NCBI RefSeq assembly: GCF_036116635.1
Contig: NZ_CP107995.1
Location: forward strand, 5,642,001-5,706,000
Source of the DNA: Amycolatopsis sp. NBC_00345
GTDB lineage: Bacteria; Actinomycetota; Actinomycetes; Mycobacteriales; Pseudonocardiaceae
Reading direction: 5' to 3'
DNA length: 64,000 nucleotides
The stretch's first letter is position 1, and each line of letters begins with the position of its first letter. The translations under genes and the position numbers were made by a program. A model generated the notes under the pieces. That model saw only the letters and a list, made by a program, of their open reading frames with translations, was not told the DNA's origin and did no database searches. Shown in pieces: positions 50,573 through 58,093 of the stretch.

Positions 50573-51532
50573 GTGACCGTGGCAAGCCGACCCCGTTCCC
50601 GCCGTCGGAGGCTCGCCCGCGCCGCGGCGGTCACCGGCACCGCCCTCGCCGTGATCGGGCTCGGCACCCCCGCGATCGCCGCCCCCGCGCGCCAGGTCTA
50701 CGTCGCGATGGGCGACTCCTTCGCCGCCGGGCCGCTCATCCTGCCGCAGAGCGACCTGTTCACCTGCGCCCGATCGAGCAGCAACTACGCGGGGCTGCTC
50801 GCGAAGAAGATCGACGTCGCCACCCTGCGCGACGTCACCTGCAGCAGCGCCACCACCGAGAACTTCGCCAACTCCCAGGCAGGCAACGTCTTCGGCACCG
50901 CCGCGCCGCAGTACAACGCGCTGTCCACCGACACCACGCTGGTCACCGTGCAGATCGGCGGCAACGACATCGGGCTGGTCGGCCTCGCCGAATCGTGCAT
51001 CAACCTGCTGCCGCAGACCGGTGTGATCGACGCCCCCGTCCTCGGCAAGTCGTGCAAGGCCACCAACACCGCCGGCGGGGTCGACCAGTACGCCCGCAAG
51101 ATCGACGCCTTCGCGCCCACCTACGGCACGGTCATCGACCAGATCCGCAAGCGGGCGCCGAAGGCCCGGATCCTGATGGTCGGCTACCCCACCGGCATCC
51201 AGCCCGGTGGCTGCTGGCCGTTCGTCCCCGTCCTGCCCCAGGACGCCGACTACATCCAGGCCAACATCGACCGCCTCAACACCCGCATGGCCCAGCAGTC
51301 CGCGAAGCACGGCGCCACCTACGTCGACATCCGCACGCCCAGCATCGGCCACGACGCCTGCCAGGGCATCGGTACGAAGTGGATCGAAGGCGTCATCCCC
51401 ACCGTCATCGACAACGGCATCGCCCCGCTGCACCCCAACGCCGCCGGCATGGCGGGCGTCGTCCCCGCGCTCCAGAAAGCACTCGGGTCCAGCACAGCAG
51501 CAGGATCACGCACGAAGCTGGCCAAGTCGTAA
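50573..51532 (+). CDS. Secreted SGNH/GDSL-family lipase or esterase
   Basis: A 319-residue exported hydrolase. A basic n-region (RPRSRRRRLARAA) and hydrophobic core precede an AIAAPA cleavage site near residue 36. SGNH blocks are all present: block I YVAMGDSFAAGP (Ser), block III QIGGNDIGL (Gly/Asn region) and block V APLHPNAAG (Asp replaced by the PLHPN form with catalytic His). Several cysteines (TCARSS, VTCSS, SCINL, SCKA, GCW, DACQG) suggest the disulfide pattern of Streptomyces SGNH lipases. GTG start with AGGAGGCAG upstream. Confidence 0.92.
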   Translation: MTVASRPRSRRRRLARAAAVTGTALAVIGLGTPAIAAPARQVYVAMGDSFAAGPLILPQSDLFTCARSSSNYAGLLAKKIDVATLRDVTCSSATTENFANSQAGNVFGTAAPQYNALSTDTTLVTVQIGGNDIGLVGLAESCINLLPQTGVIDAPVLGKSCKATNTAGGVDQYARKIDAFAPTYGTVIDQIRKRAPKARILMVGYPTGIQPGGCWPFVPVLPQDADYIQANIDRLNTRMAQQSAKHGATYVDIRTPSIGHDACQGIGTKWIEGVIPTVIDNGIAPLHPNAAGMAGVVPALQKALGSSTAAGSRTKLAKS

Positions 51533-51533
51533 C

Positions 51534-52925
51534 TCACTGGGCGGAACGCCGGTGCAGCAGGACGGCGGCGGGGTTCCCGGCCACGACGTCGTAGCCGGTC
51601 CTGGTGAGATCAGCGAGGCGTTTTTCCTGCTCTGGCACCGAAAGCGGCCAGGTGCCCTCCGGCCGGTTCGTCACGATCCACTCCGGTTGCTCGGCACCGG
51701 CGGGATAGGTGGGGTACAGCAGCACGCGGCAGCGGCTGGTCAGGTGCGGGGCGAGCCGGGGCGCGGCGGCGATGGTGGCGCCGTCGGGAACCTGGGCCAG
51801 GATCTGCGTCGCGGCGGCCTGCTGCTCGGCGGTCCAGCGGGGCTGGTTCGCGTGCAGCAGCACCACTGTCGTCGAGCAGAGTGCCGCTACCACCGCGCAG
51901 ATCGGGGCGACCCGGCTGAGCCAGGCGGCGCGTGCGCGTCCGATGCCGTCGACCGCCGCCAGGAACGCGATCGGGATCAGCACCGCGTCGTAGTACAGCG
52001 CCGGGCTCCAGTAGTAGTGGAATCCCGACAGCAGCCGCCAGGCCAGGGTGGGGAGGAGCAGGATCGCCAGCGGTGACCGGAGCGCGGCGAACGCGGTGGG
52101 CGCGAGCAGGACGGCCAGGGTCGCCAGCTTGACCGGGAACCCGGCGAAGGGCTCGAGCCCGCCCCACTTGTCCCCGTACGAATACGCGCCGCTGCCGTTG
52201 ATCGCGGGCAGCACCACGCGGACGATCACCACCGTGGCGAGCACGCCGAACGCGGCCGTCGCCCAGCCCAGCCGGCGCTGTCCCTGCCAGACGAGGTACA
52301 GGCCGAGCACGGCCAGCGTCATCGGCAGGTCTTCCTTCACCAGCACCAGCGGCACCGCGAACCCGACGGCCCACCCCCACTGCCGCCGCAGCAGCCGCTC
52401 TCCCGCGAAGGCCAGCAGCGGGACCGCGAAACAGATCTCGTGGAAGTCGTGGGTCATCGTTTCCAGCAGGCCGGTGGAAAGGACGTAGCCGACGCCGATC
52501 GCGGCGCCCCGCCCCGGGCCGAGCACGCGGATCGCACTCCGGCTCACCGGGATGACCGAGACCGCCAGCAGCGCGGCCTGCGCCACCAGCAGCGTGGCCG
52601 GGGACGGCCACACCAGGTAGAACGGGGCCAGCAAGACGAGCACCGGGGAGAAATGGTCACCGAGCAGCGGAATGCCCGGGCCCTTGAGATCCGCGGTCGG
52701 CCAGTGCCCGTCGGCGTAGGCGCGGACGGCCTGTTCGAACAGGCCCAGATCCTGCCCGGAGCTCTGGAACGCGCTGTGCAAGGACAACGACCACACCGCG
52801 TAGATCACGAACGCGCCGCCGGCCAGGAAATAGGGCAGGTAAGGCGTGAACCTTCTCGCAGCAGTGTCCGAAACAGACACTGGCGGACGGTGCTCCGCCG
52901 TTTCCACGATCCCGGAATACGCCAT
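51534..52925 (-). CDS. DUF2079 polytopic membrane protein
   Basis: A 463-residue membrane protein with about ten hydrophobic segments. SLHSAFQSSGQDLGLFEQAVRAYADG and LGDHFSPVLVLLAPFYLVWPSPATLLVAQA, then THDFHEICFAVPLLAFA and VKEDLPMTLAVLGLYL, are hallmark segments of the DUF2079 family. That family is glycosyltransferase-C-like and of unknown function. The ATG at 52925 is chosen for its GAGGAG site 8 bases upstream; 20 extra codons are possible. It converges with the GDSL lipase gene (stops one base apart). Confidence 0.88.
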   Translation of the reverse strand: MAYSGIVETAEHRPPVSVSDTAARRFTPYLPYFLAGGAFVIYAVWSLSLHSAFQSSGQDLGLFEQAVRAYADGHWPTADLKGPGIPLLGDHFSPVLVLLAPFYLVWPSPATLLVAQAALLAVSVIPVSRSAIRVLGPGRGAAIGVGYVLSTGLLETMTHDFHEICFAVPLLAFAGERLLRRQWGWAVGFAVPLVLVKEDLPMTLAVLGLYLVWQGQRRLGWATAAFGVLATVVIVRVVLPAINGSGAYSYGDKWGGLEPFAGFPVKLATLAVLLAPTAFAALRSPLAILLLPTLAWRLLSGFHYYWSPALYYDAVLIPIAFLAAVDGIGRARAAWLSRVAPICAVVAALCSTTVVLLHANQPRWTAEQQAAATQILAQVPDGATIAAAPRLAPHLTSRCRVLLYPTYPAGAEQPEWIVTNRPEGTWPLSVPEQEKRLADLTRTGYDVVAGNPAAVLLHRRSAQ

Positions 52926-53027
52926 GACCCGCTCCTCGCCTGTGACTGGAAACCACAGGCTGCCGTCCGGCGATCGCGAGAACATCCGATTGCCGGACGG
53001 GGTTGATCATGCGCGGGGACGACGCGG

Positions 53028-53045
53028 GTCCTCCCCCGGGAGGAC
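53028..53045 (-). terminator. Hairpin terminator after the aldehyde dehydrogenase
   Basis: Perfect 8-bp stem GTCCTCCC/GGGAGGAC with a two-base loop, 12 bases after the reverse-strand stop at 53057. Confidence 0.6.
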
Positions 53046-53056
53046 GCGGGCTCCGG

Positions 53057-54631
53057 TTACCGGATGCGCAGCCGGCGCATCATCTTCAGGCCCGAGAGCA
53101 TGCCTTCGACGTACTTTTCGTAGGCCTGGCCGGGACGAGGGCTCATGACCTGCTTCTTCAGCACCGCCAGGTTCTGCACGTCGGTGTACTTGAGCAGGCC
53201 CTGGTCGCCGTGGCGGGCGCCGACGCCGGAGTTCTTCACTCCGCCGGACGGTGTTCCCTTCGCGGCGTACGCGGTGGCCAGGATGTCGTTGATGTTGACG
53301 TTGCCGGACTCGATGCGGGCGGCCACGGCGCAGGCGGCGGCGACATCGCGGCCCCAGACCGAGGCGTTGAGGCCGTAGTCGGTGTCGTTGGCCAGTGCGA
53401 CGGCGTCGTCGACCGTGCCGTACTTGTACAGCGCCACCACCGGGCCGAAGGTTTCGGTGACGCCGCAGAGCATGTCCTTCGTGACGCCTTCGAGGATCGT
53501 CGGCTCGAAGAACGCCGGGCCGAGGTCCGGCCGCGGCTTGCCCCCGCAGAGCACGGTGGCGCCCTTGGCGACGGCATCGTCCACATGCGACTGGACGCGG
53601 CGCAGGTGGTCAGGCGACACGAGCGAGCCCATCTCCGGGCCGAAGTCGTACGCGGCCCGGACGTCGAGCGCCCGGGCCTTGGCCACGTACGCGTCCTTGA
53701 ACTCGTCGTACCGGGATTCCGGCAGGTAGATCCGCTCGACGTGCATGCAGATCTGCCCGGTGTTGCCGAACGCGCCGAAGACCGCGCCGGACACGGCTTC
53801 GGCCAGGTTCGCGTCGTCCAGCACGATCATCGGGTTCTTGCCGCCGAGCTCCAGGCAGCAGCCGATCAGGTTCCGGCCGGCCTGCTCGCCGATCACCTTC
53901 CCGGTGGCCGTGGAGCCGGTGAACATCACGTAGTCGGCGTGGTCGATGAGGGTGGGCCCGACGTCCGGGCCCTCGCCGCACACCACCTGGAACAGGCCCT
54001 CGGGCAGGCCGGCCTCCTCCAGCATCCGGATGCCGTACAGCGGTGAGAGCGCCGTTTTGTTGTCCGGCTTCAGCACGACCGCGTTGCCCGCCATCAACGC
54101 CGGGATGGCGTCGGAAATGCCGGTGGCGAACGGGAAGTTCCACGGCGCGATGATGCCGACGACCCCCTTGGGCGGCCGGATCTCGGTCGACGTGGTCAGC
54201 AGCGGCACCGGCCCGCCGCGCTTCACCGGCGCCAGCAGTTTGGCGGCGCGGCGCAGGTAGTGGCTCATCACCATCGGCGGATCGCAGCTCTCCTCGATCG
54301 CCATCCGCCGGTTCTTGCCGCTCTCGACCTGGATGAGGTCGGCGACGGTCCGCGCGTTGTCCACGAAGAGCGCGTGCGCCCGCTTGAACACGGCCAGCCG
54401 CTTCTTGATCGGGGTGGCGGCCCACTTCCGTTGCGCTGCCCGCGCGACGGCGAACGCCTGCTCGATGTCGGCCGGGGTCGACTGCGGCAGCCCGACCAGC
54501 ACGTCGCCGGTGTAGACCTCGGTGAGCGGCCAGGTCGCGCCGGACGAACCGGGCACCCGGGTGACGAGCTGCCGCAGGAACGCGTCGTCGGTCGAGGCCG
54601 GGCGGGTGAGCCCGAGCGGGGTCACGGTCAT
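53057..54631 (-). CDS. Succinate-semialdehyde-type aldehyde dehydrogenase (GabD2-like)
   Basis: A 524-residue NAD(P)-dependent aldehyde dehydrogenase. Seen: PPKGVVGIIAPWNFPFATG, the catalytic Glu motif CLELGGKNPMIV, the nucleophile Cys in GNTGQICMHVERIYLPES, and ETFGPVVALYKYGTVDDAVALANDTDYGLNASVW. Overall it resembles mycobacterial GabD2-type succinate-semialdehyde dehydrogenases, but broad long-chain or sterol-side-chain aldehydes are possible. The GMC oxidoreductase gene ends 7 bases before its start, so an alcohol-to-aldehyde-to-acid pair is likely. Confidence 0.92.
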   Translation of the reverse strand: MTVTPLGLTRPASTDDAFLRQLVTRVPGSSGATWPLTEVYTGDVLVGLPQSTPADIEQAFAVARAAQRKWAATPIKKRLAVFKRAHALFVDNARTVADLIQVESGKNRRMAIEESCDPPMVMSHYLRRAAKLLAPVKRGGPVPLLTTSTEIRPPKGVVGIIAPWNFPFATGISDAIPALMAGNAVVLKPDNKTALSPLYGIRMLEEAGLPEGLFQVVCGEGPDVGPTLIDHADYVMFTGSTATGKVIGEQAGRNLIGCCLELGGKNPMIVLDDANLAEAVSGAVFGAFGNTGQICMHVERIYLPESRYDEFKDAYVAKARALDVRAAYDFGPEMGSLVSPDHLRRVQSHVDDAVAKGATVLCGGKPRPDLGPAFFEPTILEGVTKDMLCGVTETFGPVVALYKYGTVDDAVALANDTDYGLNASVWGRDVAAACAVAARIESGNVNINDILATAYAAKGTPSGGVKNSGVGARHGDQGLLKYTDVQNLAVLKKQVMSPRPGQAYEKYVEGMLSGLKMMRRLRIR

Positions 54632-54638
54632 GGCCGGC

Positions 54639-56267
54639 TCACTTCCCGGCGAGGACGAGCTGGGCGCCCACCTCGCCGATCATGATGGCGGGAGCGTTGG
54701 TGTTGCCGCCGGTGATCGACGGCATGATCGAGGCGTCGCAGACCCGCAGGCCGTCGATCCCGCGGACCTTGAGCCCGGGGTCGACGACCGCCAGCTCGTC
54801 GACGCCCATCCGGCAGGTGCCGACGCCGTGGTAGACCGACGTCGCCCGGTTCAGGATCGCGTCCCGCAGTTCCTGGCCCCGCAGCCCGGTGCCCGGATGG
54901 ATCTCCTCCTTGACCGCGCCCTTGAACGCCTTCGACGCGAAGATCTCGCGCACCATTTCCGAGCCCTCGCCGAGCACCTCGAGGTCGGCTGGGTCGGACA
55001 GGTACTGGAAGTCGATCAGCGGTGCCGTCGTGGGGTCGGCCGAGGCGAGCCGTACCGTGCCGCGGCTCTTCGGGTAGATCAGCGTGGCCATCACGGTGAG
55101 CGCGGGGCGTTTGTCGACGGCGTGCCGGATCGGCGCGTCCTGGTTGGGCGACACGTACGCCCACGGCAGCAGGTGCAGCTGGAGGTCCGGGACCGCGTCG
55201 GCCTGGGAGGTCCGGAGGAACGCGACCGCTTCGAAGACCGAGTTCGCCATGAAGGTGCTGCCGGGCCGGATCAGCTCCTTCGCCAGGCCGCGCGCGAAAT
55301 ACGGGGCGGAGCCCTTGTTCCGGCTGGACGAGACGTGGAACGTCAGCGCGTGGAACATGTGGTCGTGCAGGTTGTCGCCGACCGGCAGGTCCGCGACGAC
55401 GTCGATGCCGTGCTCCTTGAGGTGTTCGGCGTGGCCGATGCCCGACAGCATGAGCAGCTGCGGGGACCCGACGAACCCGGCGGAGACGATGACCTCCTTG
55501 CCGGCGCGGACGACACGCGTGCCGCCGTTCGCGTCGACGACCTCGACGCCGGTCGCGCGGCCGTTTTCGATGACCACTTTCCTGGCCAGCACCCGGGTCT
55601 GCAGTTCGAGCGTCCGGGGCGCGAGGTGGTGCACGTAGCCGCGCGAGGCGCTGTAACGCAGGCCGTCGGCGGCGTTCTGCTGCATCCGGCTGACACCCTC
55701 TTGCGACTCGGCGTTGTAGTCGTCGAGGATCTTGCAGCCGATCGTGTCGGAGGTGGCTTCGAGGAACTGCAGGGAGCCTTCCTGCGGGGTCTTGGCGCGG
55801 GTGATCCGGATCGGCCCGCCCGTGCCGCGGAAGGCGTTCTCGCCGTCCTCGAAGTCCTCCATCCGCTTGTACGCGGCGTTGACGCTGTCGGCGTCCCAAC
55901 CCGAGTTGCCCTCGGCGGCCCAGGAGTCGTAGTTGGCGCGGTTGCCGCGGACGTAGACCATGCCGTTGACCGAGCTGGACCCGCCGACGACCTTGCCGCG
56001 CGGCACCGGCAGCCGCCGATCGAGAACGTGTTTCTGTGGCACGGAGTAGTAGCCCCAGTCGACCATCCGCTTGAGCTGGGGCACCGCGTGCATCGGCGCC
56101 GACATGCCCGGCTTCCGGACCAGCAGCTGCTCGTCGCTCTTCCCGGCTTCGAGCACGATTACGCTGGCCCCGGCCTCAGCCAGGCGGCCCGCGATCGCCG
56201 CTCCCGAGCTGCCCGACCCGACGACCACGTAGTCCGCCTCGTCGCCGCGCACCGGCCTCTTCGCCAT
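54639..56267 (-). CDS. GMC-family FAD oxidoreductase (choline/alcohol dehydrogenase type)
   Basis: A 542-residue GMC oxidoreductase. The FAD motif is DYVVVGSGSSGAAIAGRLAEAGASVIVLEAG; GMC signature 1 is PRGKVVGGSSSVNGMVYVRGNRANYDSW and signature 2 is SAGFVGSPQLLMLSGIG. The active-site His lies in SVYHGVGTCRMG, followed by LRVCDASIMPSITGGNTNAPAIMIGE. Such enzymes oxidise primary alcohols or choline. ATG 56267 has GAGGAG 8 bases upstream. It is coupled to the aldehyde dehydrogenase, and a KstR-like motif lies about 31 bases upstream. Confidence 0.92.
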   Translation of the reverse strand: MAKRPVRGDEADYVVVGSGSSGAAIAGRLAEAGASVIVLEAGKSDEQLLVRKPGMSAPMHAVPQLKRMVDWGYYSVPQKHVLDRRLPVPRGKVVGGSSSVNGMVYVRGNRANYDSWAAEGNSGWDADSVNAAYKRMEDFEDGENAFRGTGGPIRITRAKTPQEGSLQFLEATSDTIGCKILDDYNAESQEGVSRMQQNAADGLRYSASRGYVHHLAPRTLELQTRVLARKVVIENGRATGVEVVDANGGTRVVRAGKEVIVSAGFVGSPQLLMLSGIGHAEHLKEHGIDVVADLPVGDNLHDHMFHALTFHVSSSRNKGSAPYFARGLAKELIRPGSTFMANSVFEAVAFLRTSQADAVPDLQLHLLPWAYVSPNQDAPIRHAVDKRPALTVMATLIYPKSRGTVRLASADPTTAPLIDFQYLSDPADLEVLGEGSEMVREIFASKAFKGAVKEEIHPGTGLRGQELRDAILNRATSVYHGVGTCRMGVDELAVVDPGLKVRGIDGLRVCDASIMPSITGGNTNAPAIMIGEVGAQLVLAGK

Positions 56268-56297
56268 GTTCGCTCCTCGGTCCGCCGCCACCGATAC

Positions 56298-56311
56298 TGA
56301 AACCTGTTCTA
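56298..56311. promoter_or_regulatory. KstR-like operator motif
   Basis: TGAAACCTGTTCTA fits the tnnAACnnGTTnna pattern known for KstR, the TetR-type repressor of sterol catabolism in related actinobacteria. It lies just upstream of the GMC oxidoreductase start. A 14-base degenerate motif can occur by chance. Confidence 0.35.
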
Positions 56312-56409
56312 GTTCTGCTCGACGGTATAGCGAACGGACCCGATTACGCAACGGCCACCGCCCGGCCGGACGACGAAACCCCTCGCGCCCGCCCTTGCCC
56401 GAGCCGGGC

Positions 56410-56991
56410 TCAGGCCGGTCGGGCGGCGGGCCGGAGGCTGTCCATCAGGAGGTTCAGCAAGCGGCCGGCTTGGGCTTCGCGCTCGGGCCGGGGGGCCACG
56501 GTGAAGATGCCGATGAGGGCGGCGGCGATGTCGTCGGCGGGGACGTCGGAGCGGAGGTCGCCCGCCGCGTGGCCGGCGTCGAGGATCGTGGTGATGGCCG
56601 TCAGGAGTTCGGCCCGCGTTTGCGCATGGGCGATCTCGCCCGACTCGATCATCGTGAGCAGCGTGTCGAGCATGCCGTTCTTGGTCGCGATCCAGTCCCC
56701 GAACAGGTCCATCCAGCGCCGCATCGCCGCGGCCGGGGGCAGCCGGCCGGCCAGCTCGCGGGCGCCGGTCGTCAGTCGCGCGACCTGGTCCTGGTAGACC
56801 GCGTCGACCAGCGACTCGCGGGTCGGGAAGTGCCGGTAGAGCGTGGCGATGCCGACGCCGGCCTCGCGCGCGATCGCCCGCAACGACGGCTCGGCGTCAG
56901 CCGACGCGAACAAGCGGGTCGCCACCGCGAGCAGCTGGTCGCGGTTACGGGCCGCGTCCGCCCGTGGCGCGGGCAGCTCCGCCTCAGTCAA
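56410..56991 (-). CDS. TetR-family transcriptional regulator
   Basis: A 193-residue TetR protein. The N-terminal helix-turn-helix reads DQLLAVATRLFASADAEPSLRAIAREAGVGIATLYRHFPTRESLVDAVY; the rest is the helical ligand-binding domain, including WMDLFGDWIATKNGMLDTLL, typical of the TetR_C SbtR-like group. The start is a TTG at 56991, adjoining the first operator. It is divergent from the quinone oxidoreductase gene at 57082, with two strong operator palindromes between, so it should repress both genes and be induced by a substrate of that enzyme. Confidence 0.92.
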   Translation of the reverse strand: MTEAELPAPRADAARNRDQLLAVATRLFASADAEPSLRAIAREAGVGIATLYRHFPTRESLVDAVYQDQVARLTTGARELAGRLPPAAAMRRWMDLFGDWIATKNGMLDTLLTMIESGEIAHAQTRAELLTAITTILDAGHAAGDLRSDVPADDIAAALIGIFTVAPRPEREAQAGRLLNLLMDSLRPAARPA

Positions 56992-57010
56992 AACGGATCA
57001 CGCTCCGTTT
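56991..57010. promoter_or_regulatory. TetR operator O1
   Basis: Perfect inverted repeat AAACGGA-N6-TCCGTTT adjoining the tetR start codon. It shares its arms and spacing with O2, pointing to one regulator. Confidence 0.75.
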
Positions 57011-57025
57011 GTGGTAGGGTCAGTC

Positions 57026-57051
57026 ATGAAACGGAGCATAGTCCGTTTCAT
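57026..57051. promoter_or_regulatory. TetR operator O2
   Basis: Perfect 10-bp arms ATGAAACGGA-N6-TCCGTTTCAT, 30 bases before the quinone oxidoreductase start. Centre-to-centre distance to O1 is about 38 bases. Confidence 0.8.
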
Positions 57052-57081
57052 CTTCCCTCGGTTCCAAGGAGACAGGCGTAC

Positions 57082-58059
57082 ATGCAGCACCAGAGCGATC
57101 AACCGCCGACGGGCCGGAGCCGGGCGGTCCGGCTGGATTCCTTCGGCGGGCCCGAAGTCCTGGACGTCCGTGAGGTTCCCGCTCCGCAGGCCGGCCCGGG
57201 ACAACTCCGCGTGCGGGTCACCGCGGCCGGTCTGAACCCGATGGACTGGATCATGACCGCCGACGCGGACACCGCCGCCCGGTTCGGCTTGAGCCTCCCG
57301 GCCGGGTTCGGGACCGACTACGCGGGAACGGTCGACCAGGTCGGTGCCGGGGTGACCGGCTTCGCGCCCGGCGACCGGGTATTCGGCGGCGCCCTGTCCC
57401 GCGCGGTCGCCGACTTCGTGGTGGTCGACGCCGCCGGGAGCACCGCGGCGAACGAGGCGCATCAGACCCCCGACGGCGTCGACGACCGCACCGCCGCCAC
57501 CCTCGCGATCGCGGGCCGCACCGCGGCCGCCGCCCTCGCCGTGGTCGGCCCCGGCCCGGACGACACCGTGCTGATCGGCGGCGCGGCGGGCGGGGTCGGG
57601 GTGTTCGCGGTCCAGCTGGCCCGGATCGCCGGAGCGCGCGTGATCGGGACAGGATCGGCGACATCCGCTGACTTCCTGCGCGATCTCGGAGCCGAGCCGG
57701 TCGCTTACGGCGACGGCCTGGCCGACCGGGTCCGGGCCCTCGCCCCCGGCGGTGTCACCGCCGCCATCGACCTGCACGGGACGGAGACAGTGCACGCCGC
57801 AAGGGAACTCGGCCTCCCGGACGGCCGCATCTGCACCATCGCCACGCAACTCGACGGCGTGCCGGCGGCCAACGGCGCGAACGCCCCGCTCGGCGCCCTG
57901 GAAGAGATCGCCCGCCTGGTCGCGGCGGGCCGGCTCCGGGTGCCCATCGCGGCGAGCTTCCCGATCGAGCAGATCCGCCCCGCGGCCGAACTCCAGGCCA
58001 GCCGGCGCGTGCACGGCAAGGTCGTCATCGAAGGGCTCGTGAGTGTTTATGACGGTTAG
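57082..58059 (+). CDS. Zinc-independent MDR quinone oxidoreductase
   Basis: A 325-residue MDR enzyme: RAVRLDSFGGPEVLDVREVPAPQAGPGQLRVRVTAAGLNPMDWIM is the usual quinone-reductase start, then GTDYAGTVDQVGAGVTGFAPGDRVFGG, and the NADPH motif VLIGGAAGGVGVFAVQLARIAGARVIGTGS. Zinc ligands are absent. AAGGAGA lies 9 bases before ATG 57082. The divergent TetR gene and two operators suggest induction by a quinone or reactive electrophile. Its last codons and stop lie inside the terminator hairpin. Confidence 0.92.
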   Translation: MQHQSDQPPTGRSRAVRLDSFGGPEVLDVREVPAPQAGPGQLRVRVTAAGLNPMDWIMTADADTAARFGLSLPAGFGTDYAGTVDQVGAGVTGFAPGDRVFGGALSRAVADFVVVDAAGSTAANEAHQTPDGVDDRTAATLAIAGRTAAAALAVVGPGPDDTVLIGGAAGGVGVFAVQLARIAGARVIGTGSATSADFLRDLGAEPVAYGDGLADRVRALAPGGVTAAIDLHGTETVHAARELGLPDGRICTIATQLDGVPAANGANAPLGALEEIARLVAAGRLRVPIAASFPIEQIRPAAELQASRRVHGKVVIEGLVSVYDG

Positions 58060-58084
58060 AACCGTCATAAACACTCACGAGCCC
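58033..58084. terminator. Long bidirectional terminator palindrome
   Basis: About 25-bp perfect arms (58033-58057 with 58060-58084). The left arm includes the last codons and stop of the quinone oxidoreductase, and the right arm ends 9 bases before the stop of the convergent GH31 gene. The core GAGTGTTTATGACGGTT and its complement is A/T-richer than the flanking genes. Confidence 0.85.
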
Positions 58085-58093
58085 CTGGGGCAG

